Assembly (NCBI GenBank): GCA_963921825.1
Contig: OY997592.1
Location: forward strand, 20,401,432-20,465,431
Length of the DNA stretch: 64,000 nucleotides
Origin: Erodium maritimum
Lineage: Eukaryota > Streptophyta > Magnoliopsida > Geraniales > Geraniaceae
Reading direction: 5' to 3'
Part shown: positions 32,775-46,403 of the stretch, piece by piece
Numbering within the stretch: position 1 is the first letter of the stretch
Layout of the letters: every line of letters starts with the position of its first letter
The notes under the pieces: generated by a model
The model's database searches: none
What the model was told of the DNA's origin: nothing
Seen by the model: the letters and a program-made list of their open reading frames with translations, nothing else
Translations under genes and position numbers: made by a program

Positions 32775-35463
32775 TGTCACGCCCCAAATCCGGTTTTGAC
32801 CGGACTCGAGACGTGAACTATCATAAAAAGTAATTAAAGTAATTTAAAACCCAAACGAGTCTCAAATAAAAGTTTAAACTTCCAAATATCCACACGAGTC
32901 AACAGCTCGGTAAAAACACGTAGAAAAGAGTTCAGTAAAAGATAAACTGCACGTCTCTAAAACCAATCTAGCCTAGGACCCTCGCTAGCTCCCAGCATCG
33001 AGCATCCAGCTAGTACAAATCCCGCTCAAGACCTGAAACATAACAAGGTAAGGGGTGAGCTTTCGCTCAGTAGAAAAAGTAGTTAAGATTATGAACATCA
33101 GTTCACCACCACGAGTAACCGTCCAATTAGGGCATACTGGCAAGGCATAACTATCAACAACGCCCACGGGACAAGTACCAACCACCAATCACTTTCGCAA
33201 GACCACGATCACATATAAAATAACGCACATAGCCAACCAGCACGCACAAAACACACATCAGAACAACACATAACTTAGTACAACCGTTCCCAACATCACA
33301 GGCTATCACAGCCCGTCCCATTTATATCGTACCAGAACACAGAGAACCGGTCCCGACATCTTCCCATCACGTAGAGTCGGGGTAACATCCCAGACCGGAA
33401 ATCCCTCAGTCAGCCGTCTTCCCGTTATGTAGACTCGGGGCCTTATGCATACTGACCGACACATACCTCGGTCGTACGCCTTCCTGGACCACATAGCATC
33501 GGGGTAATGGTTAAACCGTCCTCGTCCTCGATACTCTATACCGACATACTCTCTAAGTGTAGGTAACATACCGGACACACCTCCTCTTGGAACACACACC
33601 AAGAGAATAACACGCATCACAATCCCATAGTTCGACCACGGTATACCAACCGAGCCAATTCACCATAACACACAAATCGTTCTATCACTCACCCGATCAT
33701 ATCACAACCAAAGATTCACATCACATCAAACACGGCACACTTGCCCACACATAGCCACAACATGCTACACCGAGTATATCATAACATGATTCTTAATCTT
33801 ATCGACACTAAGTCACACATCATGTATCTCAATCAAAGATCATGGCATTTCAATGAGCACACAACCTAAGCCTCGACATAGTCATTCTACCAGCACGACA
33901 ATTTCCCAGAATTTAAAGCGGTTGAACTAGTGAATCACATCCTATATGCCAACTAGGACTCGTCCGGTTATTAATGTAATTGAAAGCGGTTATTCTAGTG
34001 AATCACATCCTATATGCCAACTAGGACCATTCCGGTTATTATTATTATTCTAAAAGCATACTAGTAACTTTTCGCAATTAAACCGGTATTCGCTACTTCC
34101 CTACCTCAAAAGTAAACAACTCTTAACTCCTAGCTGCTGACGACCTGGCTCGCTTCCTCCTCCACTTCACGGGATCCAAGTGTCTCCTCCTCCGTCACGC
34201 TCGAGTCCAAAGTCTTGGATCACAAAACAAGTCGTGAATTAAGAGTAATTCACAAAGGTTTAAAGAGGAAACACTCCCAATTAACACCAAAAGGTCCCGG
34301 TTATAGATAACCGTCCCAAATACTCAAAATCCAACAAAGTGGGCCCAAAAGGCCCAAAACAGGTCTGCCACGGTTCTGGTCACGGATCCTTGATGGGCTC
34401 TGCCACGGATCTGGTCACGGATCCTTGATGGGCTCTGCCACGGATCTGGTCACGGATCCAAGGTCCAGGCGTCACGGTTCTCCTCACGGAGCCGTGACTA
34501 ACCCCGTCACGGTCTCCCTCACGGAGCCGTGACGTCTCCCGTCACGGTGCCCGTCACGGATCCATGACGGGTCTGGCACTGTTCATCTTCTTCTACCTCC
34601 AGCCACGGGTTTTCACGAAATTAACTCCAAAACTCCAATTTTGACCTTCCCAAACCTCCAAAATAGCTCCAAATTCGTCAATAATCCAATACCTATCATT
34701 GGTTTTCATCAAAACTTCCACAAATCAAATCAAAAACATCATCTACCACTCATTTCCTCTCCAAAATCAACATCCATCATCAAACTTCAAATACCCAATC
34801 CAAGTTCATCATTTCTCCTCAAAACCCATGAACCCAAATCATCAAAAACGAAAAAGGATGGGATGCTCACCTTGGAAATAGAGAGGAGATGAAGAATCAA
34901 GTGTTGTTGAAGAACTTTGAGTAGAATCAAACCCAAAAATCAAACATTTTCTCTCTTTCTTCCTCCTCAAGCTTCTAAGCCTCTTTTCTCTCCTTTTCTC
35001 TCCCTATTTTCGGCCAACTAGTGTAAATATGCTGAATTTGTTGCTTCCAAACCCTTAAAAGACCACCTTGTAATTACCCATTTGCCCTCCTTTGTCTAAG
35101 CCTCCTTAAGTTTAAGTTTGGGGGCATAATAGTCCTTCCTACCTTCTTTCGTCTCATCCAAGCCACATTGGACACTTGTCCATATGGGGACCACCCCTCC
35201 TCTTAGGAAAATCCAGCAAAAGTTTAATTAACTCGTTTAGGAATAAGGTTTGACCGAAAAAGACCAAAAGTTGACTTTTCCAAAATTACGGTCATTTGAA
35301 AGGGAACGGCCCAACTAAGCTAACCGTAATGACGGCTAAGCTTTTCGGGCCCAGGAAAGGTCCCGAATGACTCTCTAAGTCATCGGTTGACTTTTCTGGC
35401 AAAAAGTCAACTCTCGCCGAAAACCTCCGGTTCGACCGGAATCGACCGGGGGCGGTTCTTACA
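32775..35463 (-). repeat. Solo Gypsy LTR, 2.7 kb, with CCCCG target duplication
   Basis: It runs from TGTCACGCCCCAAATCCGG to GGCGGTTCTTACA and is flanked by CCCCG on both sides (32770-32774 and 35464-35468). No internal region is attached, so this is a solo LTR left by LTR-LTR recombination. It has the TGAGC/GCTCA hairpin, a palindrome-like array (33300-33600) and a CACGGATC-rich tandem array. Confidence 0.88.
34365..34575. repeat. CACGGATC/CACGGAGC tandem array in the solo LTR
   Basis: Units of about 35 bp (TCTGCCACGGATCTGGTCAC and following) repeat nearly three times, then shorter GTCACGG...CTCACGGAGCCGTGAC units follow. The latter are partly self-complementary. Confidence 0.8.
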
Positions 35464-35468
35464 CCCCG

Positions 35469-35886
35469 CCATTCCATACTGGAGGCAAACAAAGAGGCCT
35501 GATGTAGTTGTTGTGAGGGACCTCGATGGCGACGTCCTCGTCCTGGACAAGGGAACGGGAAAAAGGTATCCTAAATATCATCAAGGGACGGGGGGTGGAG
35601 AGGCCGTAATCAAAGGAGATATTTCTTTGTACAACCTCGTCGACCTATCTAACTGAGAAGTTATCAAAGAGACCATGGTCCCTACCAGAAGCGAGCATGT
35701 TGCGAGGCCTCTCTAGATATCCTCTAGGTAGGGGGAGGCGATGATATAACCCCAACACCATAGACGGCTGCGAACCTACCGGGTGAGAGGACGACGCCTA
35801 AGACCGTCTCTTAATGGTTGGCTTACATGGACGCATGCTGTGACCAGAAAGAGGGTTCGAAGACAGATTATCAATCGGATCCGTGG
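35469..35886. other. Unassigned sequence between the solo LTR and Copia A
   Basis: No recognisable protein. It is the continuation of the sequence interrupted by the solo LTR at 32775. Confidence 0.35.
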
Positions 35887-36876
35887 AAATCTAGTACCCC
35901 CAAAACCGAAATACGAGACTCACCCATATTATCAATCGGATCCGTGGAAAAGAACCAACGCGATTCGATTCACAAACGGACACCGATACCCTGACTTTCC
36001 AACCCCAATCCTAGGACCCAGTCGATAAATGCTATATGTCTGATAAACACAAAATAACCGGAACAAATAATAAAGTGGTAGAAAAATAAACAGAGGAACC
36101 AAGATTTTACATGGTTCGACAATGTGCCTACATCCACGGAACAACGACGAGCTCTTTGTATTATCCGAAAAATAATCCGAGAATTACAAACCCAATAGTC
36201 TATCTCTCAATACACAATTGTGACAATCTAAATCTACTCAATCTTCACTGTATCTCTCCCACCAAGCACCTTGAACACACTGTAACACCTCAATAGACAA
36301 AATAAAAAATCAAGAAGTAATAACTTCTTTCTTTCTCTTTTTATTTTAGCCTATCATGTTACCTACTCAAGAACAACCATATTGCTTCTCCGTGGAAATA
36401 TTGAGCATTCAATGATGCTTCACAAAATTGAGCGTTTAATGCTCCTTCAAATAAGCATTCAATTCCCCTAATACAATAACTTTGAAGATGAACATACCTT
36501 AGCACTTTCTTGTCACACGTTGATGGTATTGCAGACCACACACTACCATACTAACCCAAGAGCAAAAAATTTCATCAGAGAACGCAATCCCCATTTGATG
36601 ACGATTAATACCCACGTCTTGATCTAACGATCTTTTGGTGAAGAACCATACAAGAAGAATGGAGAAAACAAGCAAGCTCCTTTCCTTTACTCTTTGCTGC
36701 CGCCACCCAAGATTGGGGATTCTTTCTCTCTGTCCCAGCCGCTCAACACCAATGTTCTCATGTGTTTCTTATAAAGCAACATGACCTAGATGGTTGGAAT
36801 GGGCCCAAGTTTTGGGCTTAAGTTCATGGTAAGTGATTGGGCCATGTATGAGATTTTTAGGAGCCAAAAAGTAACA
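35887..36876 (-). repeat. 3' LTR of Copia A, about 0.99 kb
   Basis: It matches the two parts of the 5' LTR (41733-42265 and 45972-46403), including TGGGCCCAAGTTTTGGGCTT near the right edge and CAACGACGAGCTC... in the middle. The right edge is GTAACA beside the polypurine tract. Confidence 0.8.
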
Positions 36877-39677
36877 ATATTCACCTTGGTGACAAAGCCC
36901 ATAAAAGCTCTACCCGCTCGTCGTCCTCCACCGGGTCATAAAGACCCCACCCCGAAGGGTCCCGCCGCCATGGGGCATCAACATCGAGAAATCTTGATCA
37001 AGTTGAGACAACACTGCAACTTGACCACACAAACCATCTATTCTTCACCAACAACACTATAACCTCTGGGCTGCGACATATATATGTCTTCCTCCAAATC
37101 TCCATACAAGAATGCAGTCTTGATACCATGTCGCTCGAGCTCTAAATCAAACTGATTTACACGTTCTAATAGGACTCGAATAAAAGTGTGATTTATCACC
37201 GGAGAGAAAATCTCATCACAACCCACACCTTCTCTTTGTGCATATCTTTTAGCCACAAATCTTGCCTTGTACCGTATACCTGTACAATTTTCCTTGGAAT
37301 TTGGAATCCCGTCTTTCATTGTGAAAACTCACTCGCAACCTATCCAATTCTTTACCTTTAGAAGATATGGCATCTCCTCATGCATGACGTCCTTCCACCC
37401 CTCTTTGTGATCATCACACAAAACCTGCTTGTATGTAGTAGGAACATCATAACCATTCACTAGAAAAGCACAACATGCGCCTTCCTCAAAGCCGAATCTC
37501 TGTGGTGCTCGTCTGACCCTGGATTCTCTACCGCTGTCAAAGACGGTGTATCAATCTGATGAACTTGTTGCTGTGTAAGGACCTCATTCCCATCGGTGGG
37601 AACCTCATCATCAATAACTGCCTCATCAGTTACCGTTTCTGAAGAACTACCCGAATAAAAACTAGAACTAGGAGCTCTAAGCTCCACCTGATGATAATCT
37701 TCTTTATCTTCATCATAGCTATCACCTCTCCAAATAGGAGAACCATCCTTGCATCTCTCACACTTTGCCTGCAACAAAGCCTCCTCATGGAAAGCAACAT
37801 CTCGGCTAATCACAAACTTCTGAGTTTCCGAGCACCATAACTTGTACCCTTCACATTCTCGGGATAACCGAGAAATATAGCCTTCTTGGCCCTCACTCCA
37901 ATCTTATCCTCTTTAACTTGATAGTAAGACGGACAACCAAATGCTTTCAAGTTAGAATAATCAGAAGGATTACCGGGCCATACCTCCATAGGAATCTTGG
38001 ACTCAATAGCCGATGAAGAAGAGCAGTTAGTCAAGTAGCACGCCGTATTTACTACTTCAGCCCACCATATTCTGCCCAAACCTGCATTGGACAACATGCA
38101 CCGTGCTCTCTCTAACAGGGTACGATTCATCCGCTCTGCTACCCCGTTCTGCTGTGGTGTTTTTTTTCACTGTGAAGTGTCTCTTGATGCCATGTTCTGC
38201 ACAAAACTCCTTAAGGGGATCCTCAGTGTACTCACCGCCATTGTCAGATCTCAAAACCTTGATCACCCTACCTGTCTGCTTCTCAACCATAGCCTTCCAC
38301 TTCTTGAAAATATCTCTGACTTCATTTTTATGCTTCATGGTATAGATCCATACTCTCCGGCTGAAGTCGTCGATAAAGACACAAAATACCGGGACCCACC
38401 TTTCGATGCAACTCTCGAGGGTCCTCAAACATTTGTGTGGATATAATCCACAATATCTGTGGTGCTGTGAATACCGTCACCAAAAGTGACCCTGCACTGC
38501 TTCCCATATACACAGTGCTCACAGAAATCAAGCTTCTCCATCTTGTCACCGCCAAGCAAGCCACGCCTGCTTAAAGTCTTAAGTCTACCCTCACCTACAT
38601 GCCCTAGACGCATGCGCCATAACTGTGTGCGGACCAAGCTCTTCTCATCAATAACCGTGGAGACCATAGCTCCACCCTCAACAACATTTCCCTGAAGGAA
38701 ATAGAGATTGGCATGCCTAATTTCCGATAATAGAAACTTGTCACCATGATAAACGTTGCAATAGCCATTCTCACCAACGTACCTGTAACCATGAGCTTCA
38801 AGTACCCCAAGAGAAATCAACCCTCTTGCAAGATCTGGGATATGACGTACCTCGGTAAGCTGTCTAAATGACCCATCTACTAGCTGGAATCTGATTGTAC
38901 CAACACTTAACATCCTGCAGGGTCGAGAATCACCCATATACACTGAGCGACCCTCCACCTCACGATAGGTGGTGAACCAGTCCCGAACTGGACACAAGTG
39001 ATATGAAGCCTCTATATCCAACAACCAACCATCATACAGATGATTACTAAAACCCGCTGTCAAAGCATGCGCCAGGTCACCGTCGATATGAATATCCTCA
39101 ACTATCTCTGGTGCCTCAACCACATTTGCCACACCTTTTCCCTTATATTGTTTGGTGCGATTGTCCTTCAACTCTGGACAATCCTTCTTGTAATGGCCAT
39201 TTTGCTTACACTTGTAACAATTAACCTTAGACATATCTCTTCCTCTCGATTGAGATCGACTTCTTCTATTGTTGTTGTACCTCTTATCTGAATTTCTTCC
39301 CCTTGTAATCGAGAGACCGTGTGCTAGAACGTCCTCGCTCACAACACTCATCCTAGAAGTCTTTGCCAGTATAGATTGAAAAATGTCACTATACATAAAC
39401 TTCTCTTTGTTCATCATAGTCATCTGATCAATAAACGGCTCCCATTCCGGCAACAAAAAAAATCAACAAGAATAAAGCCTTCCGACTATCTTCAAACTTA
39501 GCTCCCAAGGTAACACAATCCGAGTACAAGCACTCAAACTCGGTAATATGATCACTCATAAGTTTACCTGATTGTAGCCTGAAAGTGAAGAGCTTCTTCT
39601 GCAGGTACTTCACACTCATTTGATCATTTTGAAGATACATAGCCTGAAGCTTATCCCAAATACCCTTGGCAGTAGTC

Positions 39678-41365
39678 TGTTGGGTCTCGAGGTAGGGTTG
39701 GAGATGAACCAACTCGCAGCGGAAAATCAATAAAAACCAAGAGACGATTAAAACCATGAAACAACTAACAAAGAATGAATTCACAAGAGAAAAATTCAGC
39801 ACTATCTCTTACCAAAACAAGAACACCGGTTAACGAATGATTGGCTTGAGTCTCCAAGACGCCTACGTATCCACATGGGAATCAAAGCCATGTAGTTCTT
39901 CTCTTTGAGGACTCAAGAACACAAAAATGGAGGAGGAAACTAGCCAAACCCAAAATGGCCATGGAAGAGGGAGAGAAAATGTGTTTCCTATTCTTGTCTT
40001 GTCTTTGTTATGTTGAAAAAAGATGACTTAAACATAACAAAACCCATACTTGTCCAACTAAAGGCATGGGACAAGTATGGTGTCAAGTAAGGTGTAAATA
40101 GGACAAAGTATGGCAAGACAAGATTGGGTTAGGTGGTGAATCACCAACACCTTAATCCTTGTCTTGCTTACTTAGTACTAATTAATCAAGATTTGATTAA
40201 TTAGTTCCATGGGCCTTGGTTGCATGGGCCTTTCATGGGCCTCTTAGAACATGGCCCGTGCCCATTTCCAACGAGGTCCCGTGATTCGCTCATCGCCTCC
40301 ATGCCTTCCATACCGGAAATGTCCAACATTATCCGACGCGATCAATCCCAAGACTCCAAGCCTTGTCTCGATCCGTAAAGTCCTATTCACTTACGGGCAC
40401 ATGACCCAAAACCCAGTTTTGGTCATGTCCCGAGACAACTCCCTTTTGGCCATTCTCCATAATTGTGTCAATGAGTTTCATCCTCCGGTGTGACCCTTAG
40501 GTTTATGCATGTCAATAGATCAACGTAAAATCCCATTTTACTTGATCCTATCTAAGTGGCAACTAACGAGACTTTAGTATTGTCTGACACTACATAACGA
40601 ATCGACCCTGTCGATTCTAACCTTTCCGTCGTCCCTGTCATTATCCTTTTATCTCCGATATCCTGATTGAGATAAGGCATAGAGCCGTCATCCTTATTAT
40701 TCTCAATCACCGTTCCTTGATATGTGAGATGACTGAAGATATGATACCCAGTATCATGTGCATGGCCATGCTATTCTTCCAGTCACTCTCGATCAAGCGG
40801 CCGAGAACCGATATCTTTCCCATACCTTAGTATGAGGGATAAATCCCTTAGCCGTCTTTCGTGTCACTCATGTAGCCCGTCCCCAAGACAATCCTGGCCG
40901 TTATGGAAGCCCTGTTACGGAAAACGTTAGGCTTAGGTCAAACTCAGTTGTTGACTACATAGCGATCACAAAGACTCCTTGGTCTAAGGATACATGACAA
41001 GCTACAATACTGAATATGTTCATGACTTAATCTATGGCACATATTCAGGGCGGGTCGTCCAATATCATGTCCCACATGATATTTATGATCAGACTCCGAA
41101 ATCCCATTCCAATGACTAACAGAACGTAAGCCATAAAGAGCCATCTTTCATACTAGTCGCTTCTAGTGAAGCTTTGTTGACTAGGGACCCATCGAGTGTG
41201 ATCTATCTCGATCTATGGTTCTATTCGCATGGTGGGCATAGATCAGAGCACACATCGATATATTACTCCAACACATAAGTAATATAAAGCCGCTTTAATT
41301 TTATTGCTAACGATGATATATACATTTGGACATTTAGGATTGAACTACGGGCACTAAGACTAACA
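39678..41365 (-). repeat. Solo LTR of Copia B, 1688 bp, inside Copia A gag
   Basis: It is the reverse complement of the Copia B 3' LTR (55490-57177), end to end, with the same length. The ends are TGTTGGGTCTCGAGG and CACTAAGACTAACA. TAGTC flanks both sides (39673-39677 and 41367-41371, with one extra base on the right). It shows that the Copia B family was active after Copia A had inserted. Confidence 0.88.
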
Positions 41366-43284
41366 ATAGTCTCATCTGCAAACTTGTAAGCCACATTCCG
41401 AGAAAGACACAAGCGGATCGTACTACACACCTTCTGATCCATCTTGTTCCATCTAACAAGTTGATCACCCTCTGCCAAACTTATCCAAACTAACAAGAAT
41501 GTCTATACAATCCATTTGCCAAGCTTTAAAATTGTTCCGCCTATTAAATCGAAGAATATCGAACCCATGGACCTTCACATAACCCTCATCCCGAGATGTG
41601 GACGCTCTATCAGACATATTTGCAAACACGACAATAACCAATCAACTAGCCAAAACCAGGATGCTCTGATCACTTGTAGCTCAACCAGTAGCTTTGATAC
41701 CACTTGAAGCTCAACCAGGCTCTGATACCACTTGTAGTAAATCTAGTACCCCCCCAAAACCAAAATACGAGACTCACCCAAAAAATCAATCAGATTCGTA
41801 GAAAAGAAATGACGCGATTCGATTCACAAACGGACACCGATAACCTGACTTTCCAACCCCCGATCCTAGGACCCAGTCGATAAATGCTATATGTCTGATA
41901 AACACGAAATAACCAGAACAAATAATAAAATTGCAGAAAAATAAACAGAGGAACCAAGATTTTACGTGGTTCGGCAATGTGCCTACATCCACGGGACAAC
42001 GACGAGCTCCTTGTATTATCCGAAAAATAATCCGAGAATTACAAACCCAATACTCTATCTCTCAATACATAATTGTGACAATTTAAATCTACTTCATCTT
42101 CACTGTAGCTCTCCCACCAAGCACCTTGAACACACTGTAACTCCTTTCTTTCTCTTTTTATTTTAGCCTATAATGTCACCTACTCAAGAACAACCATATT
42201 GCTTCTCCATGGGAATATTGAGCATTCAATGATGCTTCACAAAATTGAGCATTTAATGCTCCTTCTGTCACGCCCCGAATTCGGCATGACCGAACCCGAA
42301 ACGCGAACGGTGAAACAGTAAAACGATTTTCAAACATTTTAAGAAACATTTTTAAAATTACCACTTACGTTAATCAAAAACAATATTTTTACAGCGGAAA
42401 ATACGTTCAAAACAATGAACAACACGAGGTACAAGGTACGTCGCTAACTACCCAAAGACCCAGACTTCCGCTCCCAGCTCTTCAAGCTTCGAGGGTTCTC
42501 CTAGTCCGCCTCACGACCAGTACTTGCAGGAAAAGCAGCAGGGGGTGAGCACTTCGCTCACCGCCACGACATACCCACAGAAATGCCGGGAACACCGGCA
42601 ACAACAACAACCCCGGGGACTACTACCCAAAAAACACAATTTAGACTGACGGTCACGCAATACAATTGTTAAAAACTTCCCAACCATCTCAAAACCCGGA
42701 CACGTAATGTAGACCCCAAATCAGAGACCGAACAATCATTCCATTAGCCACACCGACAAGGTAAAGCACAACCCTCACACGATCCTATATGCATTTACGT
42801 GTAACTTTCCGCAACCAAATCAGTATTCGCTACTCGTCCCTACCTCAGAGGTCTACAGGAAAAGTAGTAAAGGGGATGAGCGTTCCGCTCATATCCACGG
42901 ATACCCGTTCGATTATGGCATACTAGTAAAGCATCAACAACTTACCAACCTAAACAGGGCAAACAACTACCTCAAAACCTGATACCAAACCGTCACAACT
43001 GCTCACGATATCAATACCTCAAATGCTCGCTCACGTAAGGGAAACCTCGAATGGGGATCATAATCTCAACTAAGCAAAACACTATTGCTCACCATATCAA
43101 CACCCCAATTACCCGATCATGTAAGGGAAACCTCAAAACGGGGATCACGTTCTCAACTAAGCAAATCACTATTGCTCACAATATCAATACCCCAATTACC
43201 CGGTCACGTAGGGGAAGCCTCAAAACGGGGATCATGTTCTCAACTAAGTAACTCACTATTGCTCACAACATCAATACCCCAATT

Positions 43285-43400
43285 ACCCGATCACATAGGG
43301 GAAACCTCAAACAACCCACTCACGTGAGGGAAACCTCAAACCACCCGTTCACGTGAGGGAAACCTCAAACGACCCGCTCACGTGAGGGAAACCTCGTTCG
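43285..43400. repeat. Tandem array with CACGTGAGGGAAACCTCAAA
   Basis: About four units of 28-30 bp, each with CACGTGAGGGAAACCTC. Related, more widely spaced units start at about 43030. Confidence 0.75.
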
Positions 43401-43650
43401 TACATCGTCGCAGCACATCAACCCTAACCCCTCTCCGTGGTGAGACCCTGACACAGAGGCGCTGTATCACCACCGTAGGTTATTGATGAGTCTCGAACCC
43501 AAGACCTCACCCTTTAACACAGAACTTACAACCTTTGCAAACAAACACAATCGTGAACAAAGTCCCGCAATATCAACAATAACAACACACACAATGCATG
43601 AAAGATCACAAAGGATCAACACAAATACTGCACAACCACAAGCATCAACA

Positions 43651-43990
43651 CTTTACCGATCGCGCGCAGGAAGGTATGACACACCTCGCGGGGACCACAG
43701 CCCTCGGCACTTTACCGATCGCGCATCAGAAGGTACGACACACCTCACGGGCATAACTCAAGGCTCAACACTTTACCAATCGCGCGCCGGAAGGTACGAC
43801 ACACCTCACGGGGACCTCAGCCCTCGACACTTTACCGGTCGCGCATTAGAAGGTACAACACACCTCTCGGGCACATCTCAAGCCTCAGCACTTTACCAAT
43901 CACGCGCCGGAAGGTACGACACACCTCACGGGGAACACAACCCTCGACACTTTACCGGCCGCGCATCGGAAGGTACGACACACTTCTCGG
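43651..43990. repeat. Higher-order tandem array of 59- and 61-bp units
   Basis: CTTTACC starts recur at 43651, 43710, 43771, 43830, 43891 and 43950, alternating 59 and 61 bp, so the true unit is a 120-bp dimer repeated three times. Each monomer has TTTACC, a CGCGC-type centre, GGAAGGTA and CGACACACCTC. Confidence 0.85.
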
Positions 43991-44174
43991 GCACAACTCA
44001 TCCAGGTATCACCAGAACAATCACAATCACAACCAAATATCACACAATACTCCGCAAATAGCAAAATTAACATCACGACTAACTACCACTCAGCAAGTCA
44101 GTCAACAACCATACAGGTTTAACACCCCACATGCACTCATGGCCACACACAACCACAATCAGTTCATTAACCCT

Positions 44175-44535
44175 ACGACACCACCAAGTGCCACATGCAT
44201 TTCTATTGTTCGACAGGTTCACTCAACCTACGACACCACCAAGTGTCACATGCAATTCTATTATTCGACAGGTTCACTCAACCTACGACACCACCAAGTG
44301 TCACATGCAGTTCTATTATTCGACAGGTTCACTCAACCTACGACACCACCAAGTGTCACATGCAGTTCTATTATTCGACGGGTTTACTTAACCTACGACA
44401 CCACCAAGTGTCACATGCAGTTCTATTATTCGACAGGTTTACTTAACCTACGACACCACCAAGTGTCACATGCAGTTCTATTATTCGACAAGTTCACTCA
44501 ACCTACGACACCACCAAGTGTAACATGCATTTCTA
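44175..44535. repeat. 55-bp tandem repeat, about 6.5 copies
   Basis: ACGACACCACCAAGTGTCAC starts at 44175, 44230, 44285, 44340, 44395, 44450 and 44505, an exact 55-bp period. Since 55 is not a multiple of 3 and the unit lacks stops in the plus frames, long overlapping frames arise. They are not genes. Confidence 0.92.
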
Positions 44536-46403
44536 CTGATAACTTTCCCTAATCAAGGCCGATATCCAGCTACTTTTCCCTACCTCGTAACGCTTTCCAA
44601 ACGTCCACGCTCAAGCTCCGGCAATGCTCACGATCACCCTCTTAGCCTCCTCTTTCCACGGCCGGTGGCACGATCTTACATGATCAAAATAACACACTTT
44701 TTAAATATGCAGGCAAAACCGAATTTAATGGACTTAACGCCCAAATGTCACCCCGACAATGTCGATCGCTCCCAAGCTTCCCAATTACTCGACATTGTCA
44801 ACAATGGGCCCGGAAAGGCCCGATTCGCCCGGCTCGGCGAATCTGCCCGGGATCGGAAAACGCCCTTCCGGGGCTCCGAAAATTCCCGTTTTCATTTCTA
44901 CGATCCTAAAATAATTCACGTGTTAAAACGCAATTGACGAAATCAATTTCTGACACCCGAGCGATTTAATTCCGTGTTTAAAGTTTCTAAACCCGTCATT
45001 CCAATTTTCCCAATTTAATTCCACAATTTATTACGGGTTTAAATTATCGACTCTAGGATTGTCCGAGACCACCCGAACACGAAAAACCTGAGACCCGGCC
45101 AAGTGAGCCCCACACGGCCACACCGGAAAATGCTCCTTTTCGCCCCAAAATGTTCCTAACGAACCCTAAATGTCACCCAATCATCGTATAACCAATTATA
45201 ACCGAAAAACTAGAAATCAAACACGTCGAAACGAGAATGTTTTGGGTTCTTACCGTAGGCAACGATGAGAGGAGCTCGATTATGCAAGAAGAAACACGAT
45301 CCACCGGTCGGATCGTCCACAATCTCCAAAAACCCAAGCTTTTCTCTTCTTTCTCTCCTTCCCCTTCTCTCTCTTCTTTCTCTTCTTTTTTCTATTTTTG
45401 CCGAGACCCCCTCTCAACGAATCCTTTTATTTTGTTTAACAATTCAAACCCACATAAAAAGACCAAACTAACCCTCACTTTTCCTTTTGTTTTGAAGTTA
45501 AGTACAAGGGTACAAATGACCTTTCAACTTCAAACCACCCCTTTTTTGACAAGTGTCATGTGGGTCCCATGAGTTAGAAAAATATCCTTGTAGATATTTT
45601 TTAATCAGATTCGCAAAATTCGGTCGTCTTGGGCCCCGTGCGGGCCCATTTTCCAAGAAATTGCGAAATTTCACGTGCTACAAGGAAACGGCCCAACTAA
45701 GACCACTGCAACGACGGCTAAGCTTTTTGAATCCAAATCGGGCCTCGAACGGACCAAAATGTCGCTCGGTTGACTTTTTCGGCAAAAAGTCAACTTTTCC
45801 CAAATTGGTCAAAAAGTTGCCCTGAGTCACCCAGAACTCACTTTGGTCGATATCGGGGTCAACTTAATTCCGATATGACCCTCAAGGTCAATTTTAGGTG
45901 TCTGTCCCAAAATTTTAAATTTTTCTGTTTTTCCGCCGATTGACCGGCGTTGACCAGGACCGGTCCTTACACCTTCAAATGAGCATTCAATGCCCCTGAT
46001 ACAATAACTTTGAAGATGAGCATACCTTAGCACTTTCTTGTCACACGATGATGGTATTGCAGACCACACACTACCATACCAACTCAAGAGCAAAAAAATT
46101 CAGCAGAGAACGCAATCCCCACTTGATGACAATTAATACCCACTTCTTGATCTAATGATATTTTGGTGAAGAACCATACAAGAAGAATGGATAAAAAAGC
46201 AAGCTCCTTTCCTTTATTCTTTGCTGCCGCCACCCAAGATTGTGGATTCTTTCTCTCTGTTCCAACCGCTCAACACCAATGTTCTCATGTGTTTCCTATA
46301 AAGCAACATGACCTAGATGGTTGGAATGGGCCCAAGTTTTGGGCTTAAGTTCATGGTAAGTGATTGGGCCATGTATGGACTTTTTAGGAGCCAAAAAATA
46401 ACA

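Larger units (their letters stand above)
42266..45971 (-). repeat. Solo Gypsy LTR, 3.7 kb, inside the Copia A 5' LTR
   Basis: It runs from TGTCACGCCCCGAATTCGG to GACCGGTCCTTACA with CCTTC on both sides (42261-42265 and 45972-45976). It is a different Gypsy subfamily from that at 19.4 kb. It carries two TGAGC/GCTCA hairpins and three tandem arrays. Open frames in the arrays are by-products of the repeats. Confidence 0.88.
35887..46403 (-). mobile_element. Copia A, broken Copia element (Tork/Tnt1-like), carrying two later solo LTRs
   Basis: Minus-strand Copia. Its parts are a 5' LTR on the right (41733-46403 including a nested LTR), a primer site (41719-41730; primer-site-like sequence is repeated three times in tandem nearby), gag with a CYKCKQNGHYKKDC knuckle (about 39.2 kb), a protease region (about 39 kb), integrase with DDFSRRVWIY and SDNGGEY (38.5-37.8 kb), a partial reverse transcriptase (about 37.3-37.06 kb) and a 3' LTR (35887-36876). 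The two LTRs are clearly alike but visibly diverged, older than those of the Gypsy element. There are several breaks and the pol region is incomplete. A Copia-B LTR sits in gag and a Gypsy LTR in the 5' LTR. The left edge lies in a short direct repeat and no target duplication could be assigned. Confidence 0.8.
41733..46403 (-). repeat. 5' LTR of Copia A, split by a Gypsy solo LTR
   Basis: Removing the nested LTR (42266-45971) and one target duplication leaves about 960 bp that match the 3' LTR at 35887-36876. Confidence 0.78.

Noticed and set aside
44175-44535. CRISPR-like regular repeats
   Set aside because: The units are contiguous with no unique spacers, inside a plant LTR. A simple tandem array.
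44131-44552. Three overlapping long plus-strand frames (repetitive proteins)
   Set aside because: They are by-products of a 55-bp tandem repeat with no stops in any plus frame. Not genes.
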